A stretch of 20,939 nucleotides of DNA from SXOA01 sp051004015 (GTDB lineage: Bacteria > Planctomycetota > Planctomycetia > Pirellulales > Pirellulaceae): positions 1 through 20,939 of the forward strand of contig JBPCKT010000105.1 of the NCBI GenBank assembly GCA_051004015.1, in the 5' to 3' direction. A model generated the notes under the pieces. That model made no database searches, was not told the DNA's origin, and saw only the letters and a list, made by a program, of their open reading frames with translations. The first letter of the stretch is position 1; each line of letters opens with the position of its first letter. Position numbers and translations under genes: made by a program. Below, one piece after another: positions 14,821 to 20,939 of the stretch.

Positions 14821-15674
14821 GGAGCGGCCTCCTTGGGTTTTTCCAGCGGCACGAGCGTGGGATCAAAACCGAACAGCGTGTAGGGTGCTTTGCGGTTCCT
14901 CCAGGGATCCACAATTTTCGGCCAGGATTCCACGATTGCGTCATCCAGTCTAATTTCCAGAGCATCCGCATTCATGCGGGCGAGGGCGTATTGCCAGCGC
15001 TGCGCACCTTCCTCATTAATTGCTTCCACAATCAGCCAGACCTCCGGATCCGTGACTTCGGCTAGCGCAAACATCGCCCCGTCCACGACGCCATTCTTCG
15101 AGCTCTCGTACCGATATACCGGCTGGTTGAGCAGGCGGAGCTTGCGGCGCACATCGTCGCCGCCTCGCTTGTCAGTCAACTCCGCGGAGAAAGAGCGGGC
15201 GATGGCTCGCATTTGGCCCAGACGAGCTCCCTTGGATGCCGCGGGGGCAGAAGACCTGGGAACCGGCTTGTAAACAACTCCGGCAGCCGAGGATTGCCAG
15301 ACAGAGGTATCATTTTCCTTGCCTTCCAGCAGGCGGGAAGAAAGCGACACAATTTCCACCGTCGAGTCGTTGTACGGGTGATACCAGCGATAGATGGAAG
15401 CGACGGCGGTCGGGCGGTTATCAATGGACCAGAGATAGACCTCTCCATAAACGCTTCCGGCGGTGGGATTGGACCAGCGGAGCAGAGGGCCTTCATGGAG
15501 CTTCGCCTTGGCTCCTTCTTGGCCGGCCTTGTCGCTTAGGGCAACAATTTGCAACAGCTTCGATTTGGCGGGAGCGAGCGCTGCGACTTCCTGCTGTCGC
15601 AGGCGCTCCTGAGCGTCGGGCGCAGTGGAGTCCTCGACGGCAAGGAGAGCGATGACAAACAGCAGGGGAGACAT
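14817..15674 (-). CDS. Exported paralogue A of the three-gene family (unrecognised)
   Basis: 285 aa from ATG at 15674, six bases after the TAA of the M56/WD40 gene. A short signal-like N-terminus (MSPLLFVIALLAVED) is followed by LLRWSNPTAGSVYGEVYLWS (64-83), EIVSLSSRLLEGK, RLGQMRAIARSF (151-162), LRLLNQPVYRY (179-189), DGAMFALAEVTDPEVWLIVE (198-217) and WQYALARM (227-234). These are the shared blocks of the triplet. Lys replaces Glu before LRLL, and V replaces L in the QPxYRY motif, making this the most divergent copy. It ends in a Pro/Lys-rich tail that overlaps the next start by four bases. Co-translation with the next paralogue is expected. Confidence 0.85.
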   Translation of the reverse strand: MSPLLFVIALLAVEDSTAPDAQERLRQQEVAALAPAKSKLLQIVALSDKAGQEGAKAKLHEGPLLRWSNPTAGSVYGEVYLWSIDNRPTAVASIYRWYHPYNDSTVEIVSLSSRLLEGKENDTSVWQSSAAGVVYKPVPRSSAPAASKGARLGQMRAIARSFSAELTDKRGGDDVRRKLRLLNQPVYRYESSKNGVVDGAMFALAEVTDPEVWLIVEAINEEGAQRWQYALARMNADALEIRLDDAIVESWPKIVDPWRNRKAPYTLFGFDPTLVPLEKPKEAAP

Positions 15675-15680
15675 TTCCGC

Positions 15681-17669
15681 TTAGGGCTCCGTCTTGCTGG
15701 AGAGTTGGTCCGCCAGCCAAGGAGTGACCAGCGGGCAATCGGGGGACCAGGCGGCAGCGGAAATGGCGTCTTTTTCCAGGCGGAGTTCGCGGATGAACTC
15801 CCTGGTTGCCGCATGCCAAATGCGGGCCCGACCGCTCCAGGAGGCGATGACGAGCGCGTCATTCGGGTCGAGCCAGTCGATGGCTCCCGCGGGTTCCGCC
15901 AGCGTGTGCTCGGCCAGCACGATGTCCTCAGCCGGGGACCACAGGTAGAGCGTGGCCGATTCCCCCTGCGACCAGTTGCCAGCGGCAATCGCCAGTTGGT
16001 CGCCGCGGGCAGACCAGCGGAGGCAACTGACAGAGGACGCATCCGCGGTGAAGCGAGCCGCTTCTTCCGCCGTTTCCACGTCCCAAACAAGCACCTGGCC
16101 GGTCTGGGTTCCCGCGGCAATCAATCTGCCGTCCGGGCTGAGCTGCACGCTGGTAATAGGCGACTCGCATCCCTTATAAGAACGCAGCAAGCCGCCGGTT
16201 TCGCTGTCCCAACGGCGGACAAGTTTGTCTTCATGGCCAGTGGCAAAAGTGATGCTGTCCCCGGCGAACGAGGCGCACGTAATCTGGTGAGCCGTCATAT
16301 CCAGCCGGAAGTCGGTGGCGGCCTGAGCCAGCGTGGTCCGGCGGCCGGTGCGGGCTTCGAGCTTGAACTTGCCGTCGGGCGAGGTGGCGGAGGCCCAGAT
16401 GAGTTTGGGAGGAGTGAGAGGCGGTCGGGAACGAGGAGGGGACACATGGGACACATGCGACGAATGGGACTCAGGGGACTTATTGGTCGCATTAGTCCCA
16501 TAAGTCCTATTCGTCTTTTTCACTTGCAGCCGCGGAGCTGCGCTGACCGCTTCCTTCTTCGGCGCCGAAGTGCTCGACCGCGCCCATAGCGCCGGTTCCA
16601 GCGGCGAGATGAGAAGCCCCGCGGCGAGGACCAGTGCGGTGGCCGTGCGCGATAGGCGCGAGGCGATGTTCCCCTGCATGATTTGAATCAACCGGGCCCG
16701 CAGCAGCGGCACTTCACCCAGGCCGCAAGCCAGCGGCGGCAAGTGCGCGGGGTCGTGCAGAAAATCGATGGTGGTCAAAAGCGCCTGCGCATACGAATGG
16801 CGGGTGGCGCGCTGATGCTCGACGACCCAGGCGTCGCAGCACTGTTCCTCGGCAGCTTCCAGCTCGCGGCGGGCGAGCCAGACGACGGGGTGCCACCAGA
16901 ACAGGACCTGGCCGGCAAGTTCCAGCACGCGGACCCAGTGGTCGCCGCGGGCAAAATGCGACAACTCATGCAGCAGCAGCGCGTCGAGCTCCGCCGGCGC
17001 GAGCCGCTCCGCCAGCCGGGCAGGGAAGATGAGGCAAGCGCGACGGCCGAGCGTCCAAAGGGCGGGGGACATCACCCCTTCGATGACGACGACCTGAGGC
17101 GAAATGCCGATGCGGGCCTCCTGCGCCAGCTCGCCCACACGAGGGCCCAGCGTTTCATGCGGACGAGCCGCGCGGCAAAGATATCCGTGGAACCGCCAGG
17201 CCCGCCAGGCAAGGTGGAACGCCACCAGCACGCTGCCGCCCAGCCAGACTGCAGTGAGGAGCTGCAGACGCCGCGGGCCGGAGGGGAGAATCTCTGGCCA
17301 GGACGACTGAGGATCCAGTTGAGCAGTTGCCAATGAGGGGGCCGCCGTACTGCCGTCCGACCGCCGCCGGGAAGTTCGCGGCACTTGCGGCGCAGCCTGA
17401 CCGTTTTTCTCTGCGGACGCAGTTCTGGAAGATGGTACATTCTGGCGACTCGGCACTTCCTGCTGGAGTCCCAGCCACGATTCCACGTCCAACCGCCAGC
17501 CGAGCGGCACGTCGATGACCGGCGGTGTGACCAGTTTGATAAGCACCAGCACCCACAGGAGATGGGCGAGCGCGGGGCGGCGGGACCAGCGGCCTGCCGC
17601 CAGCGCAACCAGCGCCAACGGCATGACGAGAATCGCGTTCTTCAGCAGGGGGACGAGCAACCAGCTCAT
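15681..17669 (-). CDS. M56 (BlaR1/MecR1-like) membrane metallopeptidase fused to WD40 repeats
   Basis: 662 aa from ATG at 17669, with GGGAGA five bases or so upstream; longer in-frame starts exist but lack this site. Membrane segments occur near 5-25, 34-50 and 135-155, with another near 343-358. The M56 zinc motif is HELSH (234-238), followed by GDHWVRV, a membrane stretch WWHPVVWLARREL (258-270) and the family's acidic EAAEEQCCDAW (271-281). A linker of about 380-420 leads to WD40-like repeats up to ~645, with WD-type ends at VRRWDSETGG, VLVWDVETAE, LYLWSPAED and ARIWHAATRE. BlaR1-type peptidases sense a signal and inactivate a BlaI-type repressor; the BlaI-type gene lies just upstream (69 bases). 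The WD40 part replaces the usual penicillin-binding sensor, so the stimulus is probably a protein or peptide rather than a beta-lactam. That is inference. Confidence 0.9.
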   Translation of the reverse strand: MSWLLVPLLKNAILVMPLALVALAAGRWSRRPALAHLLWVLVLIKLVTPPVIDVPLGWRLDVESWLGLQQEVPSRQNVPSSRTASAEKNGQAAPQVPRTSRRRSDGSTAAPSLATAQLDPQSSWPEILPSGPRRLQLLTAVWLGGSVLVAFHLAWRAWRFHGYLCRAARPHETLGPRVGELAQEARIGISPQVVVIEGVMSPALWTLGRRACLIFPARLAERLAPAELDALLLHELSHFARGDHWVRVLELAGQVLFWWHPVVWLARRELEAAEEQCCDAWVVEHQRATRHSYAQALLTTIDFLHDPAHLPPLACGLGEVPLLRARLIQIMQGNIASRLSRTATALVLAAGLLISPLEPALWARSSTSAPKKEAVSAAPRLQVKKTNRTYGTNATNKSPESHSSHVSHVSPPRSRPPLTPPKLIWASATSPDGKFKLEARTGRRTTLAQAATDFRLDMTAHQITCASFAGDSITFATGHEDKLVRRWDSETGGLLRSYKGCESPITSVQLSPDGRLIAAGTQTGQVLVWDVETAEEAARFTADASSVSCLRWSARGDQLAIAAGNWSQGESATLYLWSPAEDIVLAEHTLAEPAGAIDWLDPNDALVIASWSGRARIWHAATREFIRELRLEKDAISAAAWSPDCPLVTPWLADQLSSKTEP
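16439..16517. repeat. 9-base tandem repeats in two opposed blocks inside the M56/WD40 coding region
   Basis: The plus strand has five consecutive 9-mers of the form GGGACNNAT (GGGACACAT twice, GCGACGAAT, GGGACTCAG, GGGACTTAT), then the same unit continues in the opposite orientation for about four copies. Because the unit is nine bases, the frame is kept: the linker between protease and WD40 domains reads as two triplet-repeat blocks (RTY-GTN-ATN, then ESH-SSH-VSH-VSP). Repeats of this GGGAC type are usually intergenic in planctomycetes, as far as I recall. Confidence 0.75.
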
Positions 17670-17738
17670 TTCAATCTCCCGGCTTACCCCTGAGCGGAGC
17701 CGCATGCTTGCGGCGGGCCGCCCAAAAAATACAAGTGG

Positions 17739-18143
17739 CTACTTCTTCGGCTGCCGCTGATTTTCCTTGTTCAAATCGTCGAGCAATGTCCGCAGCGCTT
17801 TGCGGTCGTCCGCGGTCAGCCCCCCTGCGTTCACCAAATGCGTCAGGAGCGGCTGGAGCGAGCCCCCGGCCAGCTTGTCCGCGGTCTGCTGCAGTTGCCG
17901 GCCAATCAAATCGCTTCGCTGAATCGCCGGCTCGAAGGTGTGCGGCCAGGTTTCGCGGCTGCGCGTGACGCACTCCTTCCCTTCCAGGCGCTCCAGCAAT
18001 TTCTGTACGGTCGCCTGCTGGGAAGCGGAGCGGCCGGAATACAATGCTTCCGCAATCTCGCGAACCGTCGCCCGCCCGCGGTCCCAGAGGACGTGCAGGA
18101 TGGAAACTTCCGCGTCGGTCACATCTTTCGCTGGTCGTGCCAT
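17739..18143 (-). CDS. BlaI/MecI-family transcriptional repressor
   Basis: 134 aa from ATG at 18143 (MARPAKDVTDAEVSILHVLW), the standard start of the family; an earlier in-frame ATG at 18191 would place the promoter-like sequence and dyad inside the gene. A winged helix occupies about 8-70, with the recognition region around SASQQATVQKLLERLEGKECV (39-59), followed by a helical dimerisation tail to 134. BlaI proteins are dimers that repress their own operon and are inactivated by a linked M56 peptidase. That peptidase is the next gene, 69 bases downstream, so the regulator probably controls the whole minus-strand operon to 12192. A perfect dyad lies 15-29 bases upstream of the start codon. The cleavage site cannot be predicted. 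Confidence 0.9.
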   Translation of the reverse strand: MARPAKDVTDAEVSILHVLWDRGRATVREIAEALYSGRSASQQATVQKLLERLEGKECVTRSRETWPHTFEPAIQRSDLIGRQLQQTADKLAGGSLQPLLTHLVNAGGLTADDRKALRTLLDDLNKENQRQPKK

Positions 18144-18152
18144 AATGATCCA

Positions 18153-18180
18153 GGATAAAGACAATCTGTCTTGAATGCAA
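18153..18180 (-). promoter_or_regulatory. Putative promoter and 15-bp operator dyad of the BlaI-type operon
   Basis: On the minus strand TTGCAT (18180-18175) and TTATCC (18158-18153) are separated by 16 bases and could be -35 and -10 boxes. Between and partly over them lies a perfect dyad, AAGACA-ATC-TGTCTT (18158-18172, plus-strand reading), well placed for a repressor dimer to block RNA polymerase. A further copy of the half-site AATCTGTC is found at 18207-18214, 44 bases from the first (18163-18170). The motif differs from the staphylococcal BlaI box, and binding is inferred from position. Confidence 0.5.
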
Positions 18181-18218
18181 GAGGGTCGCAAATCCCGCCA
18201 TCAAAAAATCTGTCAGAC

Positions 18219-19154
18219 CTACGGCAGGTTTCCCACGTCGTTGCGGTTGCGGGTGCTCAGGCCACGATAGAGCTGATGGTTGATTTGGTCACTCACGAAT
18301 CGGACCGACCCATCTGCCAAACAGAAATTCGCTCCGCCTGAATGCCGGGAACGGAACGACATCACATCCCACCAGTCGTTCGGACGGGAAGGCTTGGGAA
18401 AGAAGTTGAGCGGCGCGTGGCAACTGGCATAGTCGCCATTCGCATAGAAAGCGACGGAATGGTTGTTTTCCTGGGGTATGTCTTCTCCCACCATGAACGT
18501 ATTGCTCAGGCCGTCCCCCACGCTCCCCAGGCCGAGTGGGCTTTGGTAGGTGAGTCGATAAAACAGCCCGTTGCAATTGCCCGTGGAGATGCAATCGGGC
18601 TCGGTTCCGGCGTGCATGCTTTGGCTTCCTCCCATCCGGTTGTCGCCAATGACCCCTTTGTAGTTCGTCAGGGCGACCTGCCTGCCGACCCAATGGTATT
18701 GCTGGTTGCTGAGATTGCGCCCCGATTCGTCGGAGCCGCAGAGGAGGAGCGGAAGCTTCGTTTGCATGAGCGGCGCGCAAGCTGGGCTGCGGAGTCCCTG
18801 CCCCGACAGGAAATCGCTCCCCAAGCTGGGGCCGAATTGAATGAACAGGGGCTCCTGCTCGACGTAGGGCAAAGTCCGCAATATCCAACCGCTCCCGTCG
18901 CGTTTGGGGATGGGGCGGGTTCCTTCCCAAAACGGGCTGATGCTCTCCGGCAGGATTCGGCGGGCATCGTGGTGCAGATGGATCCCGCTCCCCAATTGCC
19001 GCAGATTGCTCGCGCACCCCATCCGCCGACTCGCCTCCCGCGCAAATTGGACCGCGGGGATCAGCAGGCTTACGAGAATTCCAATAATGGCGATCACGAC
19101 CAAAAGCTCGATGAGCGTCATTCCCGGCGCGAAATTGCGTTTTGTCCTTTTCAT
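18219..19154 (-). CDS. DUF1559 prepilin-like protein
   Basis: 311 aa from ATG at 19154; ATGA overlaps the TGA of the upstream methyltransferase gene. It has a type IV/II prepilin leader, with G11-M12-T-L-I-E16 followed by LLVVIAIIGILVSLLIPAV, to be cut after Gly11 by prepilin peptidase and methylated. The DUF1559 body follows: FAREASRRMGCASNLRQLG after the leader helix, GLSNTFMVGED in the middle, and the C-terminal HSGGANFCLADGSVRFV signature. Hundreds of these pseudopilins occur in planctomycete genomes, presumably as minor or major subunits of secretion or pilus-like fibres on the envelope. Length is typical, and nothing appears truncated. It is the last gene of a minus-strand unit with the methyltransferase and a membrane protein. 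Confidence 0.93.
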   Translation of the reverse strand: MKRTKRNFAPGMTLIELLVVIAIIGILVSLLIPAVQFAREASRRMGCASNLRQLGSGIHLHHDARRILPESISPFWEGTRPIPKRDGSGWILRTLPYVEQEPLFIQFGPSLGSDFLSGQGLRSPACAPLMQTKLPLLLCGSDESGRNLSNQQYHWVGRQVALTNYKGVIGDNRMGGSQSMHAGTEPDCISTGNCNGLFYRLTYQSPLGLGSVGDGLSNTFMVGEDIPQENNHSVAFYANGDYASCHAPLNFFPKPSRPNDWWDVMSFRSRHSGGANFCLADGSVRFVSDQINHQLYRGLSTRNRNDVGNLP

Positions 19155-20077
19155 GGGCCGACCTTTCTCCCGATGAGCGTCAACCCTTCCGTTACAGAAG
19201 GAAGCTGCATGGCCAGCACGCGGTCGGGGAGAAACCGCAATAGCTGACTACTGAGCCACTTGCCGGCTACCTGTTTTTCGCTGTTGGCCAGGATGCTGAC
19301 AATGTACCGGAGCGCGAATCGTTTCTTCGTCGGCCTACACTCCAGCACCTCAAACCCGGCATTTTCCGCGAGGCGGCTAAGCGTCCTGCGGGAGAAGTAC
19401 CAAAGATGGTCAATATGATAATGCCACCAGCGGTGGCCCAAGAGCCGCGCCCAGATCGACTCCACGTCCGGCGTCGTCAAAAACACCAACCCGTTCTCTC
19501 GCAGACAGGCATGCGCTTTCCGCAACGCCGCGTCGGGGCGATAAAAGTGTTCGATAACGTCGCAAATCATTACAACATCGATTCGTACTCCGTCAAACGG
19601 CTCGCGCTCCCAGTCAAGCACTAGAGCGCGAAATGTTCCATTGACTTCGCACGTCTCTATGGCGCTTTCATTGCGGTCAACACCGACTCCCTTCCATCCG
19701 CGTCGCTTCCCAACCATCAAATTCTCGCCAAGTCCGCACCCAACGTCGACAAGTGTACCGACCTCCCGATAAGTCTCAATGCTCTTCAAGTATTCCTCGG
19801 CATTTGCCAGCTTCATCGTTCGATAAGCGTCGGACTGTCCAGTCGCCCCAAACTTCGCATAGTACTTTGTGTCATAAATTCCAGCCAGTTCAAACTCCTG
19901 CGGAATTGGGAAGACTCTCTCAACGCCGCAAGCGGCGCAGACCTTAAGCCAGGGAAGGTGCCCACGATAAACGATTCGCCATTGCGAATCCCCGCATACG
20001 GAACATGCTTCGACACTCGAAGCTTGAGGTACTTCGGCGATGCGCCCACGCTGTTGCTCTATACTTGCTTGCGGCAT
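19151..20077 (-). CDS. Class I SAM-dependent methyltransferase with N-terminal zinc-ribbon-like motif
   Basis: 308 aa from ATG at 20077, with AGGAG about seven bases upstream. Cysteines C25-x2-C28 and C47-x2-C50 form a probable zinc ribbon, as in methyltransferases that act on nucleotide sugars or envelope glycans. The Rossmann core follows: motif I LVDVGCGLGENL (109-120), the acidic residue binding the SAM ribose in VGVDRN (D134), ICDVIEHFYRP (171-181) and GLVFLTTPDVES. This layout is the Methyltransf_23 type. The upstream gene resembles a mannosyltransferase and ends nine bases before this start, so a role in envelope polysaccharide or glycolipid modification is plausible. The substrate is not determinable. 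The base composition of this gene and the next appears more AT-rich than the rest of the window. Confidence 0.88.
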   Translation of the reverse strand: MPQASIEQQRGRIAEVPQASSVEACSVCGDSQWRIVYRGHLPWLKVCAACGVERVFPIPQEFELAGIYDTKYYAKFGATGQSDAYRTMKLANAEEYLKSIETYREVGTLVDVGCGLGENLMVGKRRGWKGVGVDRNESAIETCEVNGTFRALVLDWEREPFDGVRIDVVMICDVIEHFYRPDAALRKAHACLRENGLVFLTTPDVESIWARLLGHRWWHYHIDHLWYFSRRTLSRLAENAGFEVLECRPTKKRFALRYIVSILANSEKQVAGKWLSSQLLRFLPDRVLAMQLPSVTEGLTLIGRKVGP

Positions 20078-20086
20078 GGCCCGCTC

Positions 20087-20812
20087 CTAAAAGTACCAGT
20101 ACCAGGCAGAAAACATCGAGGCATTGACGAAAAGTAGTACGGCCATTCCAGCAACTACGGCAAGCCGCACTGAATCGTGACACTTCGCCAAACAGCCAGC
20201 GACGACCAAATATTGCGGAAACACCACCGAACAGTAGCGCCCTTGGGCCATCATGCATGCCCTGCCCGCCTGTGAAACATAGGCGATTCCGAGCACACAG
20301 AATGCAAAAAGAATCTCTTCTCGCGTTAGCCACTTTCTTCGTATTCCCTCACAAATTGCCCACACGCACGCGATGAAGTATAGTACATTCATAACACGCA
20401 TGTTAAACAATGGATTTTCATGAGGAGCAACATTACCCCAATAGCACGCCGTCGCATCGTCAAAAACATCACGAACTGGTCCCAACGTGATCGCATGTAC
20501 CAATTTGTCCTGCACAGTGTCGAATTGCAAACTGCTCCAATTCCCCTGTGTTTCGATAAAGGCAAATGGATTTCCAAATTCAATCCATTGATACACCACG
20601 AAACACAGAATTCCCCAAATTGAAATAGGTACCGTCCAAACTGACCGATAGAAAAAGTGTCGCGCGTCAACTCGATTTTGCCAGAGGGCGTATAGAATCG
20701 GGAAAACAAGGGCAATGCCCACAAGGCGACATCCCGATGCTGCCCCGGCCATGAGTGACGCGAGAAGGAATCTCCCACGAAGCAGATTCAAAAAGCACAG
20801 CAAGACAAACAT
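20087..20812 (-). CDS. Polytopic membrane protein, 5'-truncated, PIG-V mannosyltransferase-like
   Basis: 241 aa from ATG at 20812, ending in TAG nine bases before the methyltransferase start. It has about seven hydrophobic segments. MAGAASGCRLVGIALVFPIL (21-40), the pattern A-S-x-x-R-x-V-G, and the FGNPFAFIETQGNW block (near 79-92) resemble PIG-V-type GPI mannosyltransferases and related bacterial membrane glycosyltransferases that use polyprenyl-phosphate sugars. Those proteins are normally about 400 residues and carry the catalytic Asp-rich loop in the N-terminal part, which is missing here. A TAA lies in frame five codons before the ATG, with protein-like residues (HASGE-stop-DGFMFVLL) across it, so the true gene probably continues toward the contig edge, broken by sequence error or mutation. 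No ribosome binding site precedes ATG 20812. Confidence 0.65.
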   Translation of the reverse strand: MFVLLCFLNLLRGRFLLASLMAGAASGCRLVGIALVFPILYALWQNRVDARHFFYRSVWTVPISIWGILCFVVYQWIEFGNPFAFIETQGNWSSLQFDTVQDKLVHAITLGPVRDVFDDATACYWGNVAPHENPLFNMRVMNVLYFIACVWAICEGIRRKWLTREEILFAFCVLGIAYVSQAGRACMMAQGRYCSVVFPQYLVVAGCLAKCHDSVRLAVVAGMAVLLFVNASMFSAWYWYF

Positions 20813-20939
20813 AAACCCGTCTTATTCACCGCTCGCATGATGGTAGCTTGAACAGGTATCGGGTTGGTTGGTGGGGGTGTAGTCGCACGGTGGGGGCGGA
20901 GGGCCCCCTTTCCCCCAGAGCCGAGTTGTTGGTGGCGTG
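20813..20939. other. G/T-rich contig end, no gene
   Basis: After a short stretch that may hold the missing 5' part of the membrane-protein gene, the last ~80 bases consist of G runs and GGTTGG-like repeats and show no coding signal. The similarity in character to the first 40 bases suggests poor end sequence. Confidence 0.5.

Overview
The window looks like bacterial DNA from a planctomycete, probably the Pirellulales or relatives, and reads like a complete metagenomic or draft contig. The evidence is a set of families expanded in that phylum: a heme-c/DUF1549/DUF1553 protein next to a Tat-exported DUF1501 protein, a DUF1559 prepilin-like protein, a secreted protein with an LGFEALEDRSLLS-type N-terminus followed by Calx-beta repeats, a BlaI plus M56-peptidase/WD40 pair, and many GC-rich intergenic palindromes. 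No rRNA, tRNA, CRISPR array or transposase was seen. Both extremities are G/T-rich and gene-free and look like poor-quality contig ends.

Layout. 1-580: a small broken reading frame (minus, two homopolymer frameshifts) and a good sigma70-type promoter. 581-4245 (plus): a Calx-beta protein with a caspase-like/DUF4347-like C-terminal domain, followed by two tandem paralogous secreted proteins built from two and three copies of an unrecognised ~100-residue domain; both start at TTG. 4357-7049: a divergent pair, an MFS anion/sugar-acid transporter (minus) and a mandelate-racemase-type enolase-superfamily enzyme (plus), separated by a large inverted repeat; it looks like a sugar-acid uptake and dehydration unit. 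7087-7340: an island of six hairpins ending in an intrinsic terminator. 7377-11170: DUF1549/DUF1553 cytochrome-like protein plus DUF1501 protein, a typical planctomycete two-gene operon. 11282-11464: a decayed C-terminus of another DUF1501 gene (minus). 11491-18143 (all minus): BlaI-type repressor, M56 peptidase fused to WD40 repeats, three tandem paralogous secreted proteins, a secreted caspase-like (C13-type) protein, and, after a gap, a Tat lipoprotein. 18219-20812 (minus): DUF1559 prepilin, SAM methyltransferase and a truncated multi-spanning membrane protein resembling PIG-V mannosyltransferases.

The most coherent candidate for an undescribed system is the 12192-18143 operon. Four successive genes share 4-base ATGA/GTGA overlaps and the rest are closely spaced, so regulator, membrane protease sensor, three related exported proteins and an exported caspase-like hydrolase are probably made together. 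A perfect 15-bp dyad lies in the promoter region of the BlaI-type gene and could be its operator. The second candidate is the 623-4245 operon, where a putative caspase-like secreted protein is co-transcribed with the repeat-domain paralogues. Functions beyond family level are inference.
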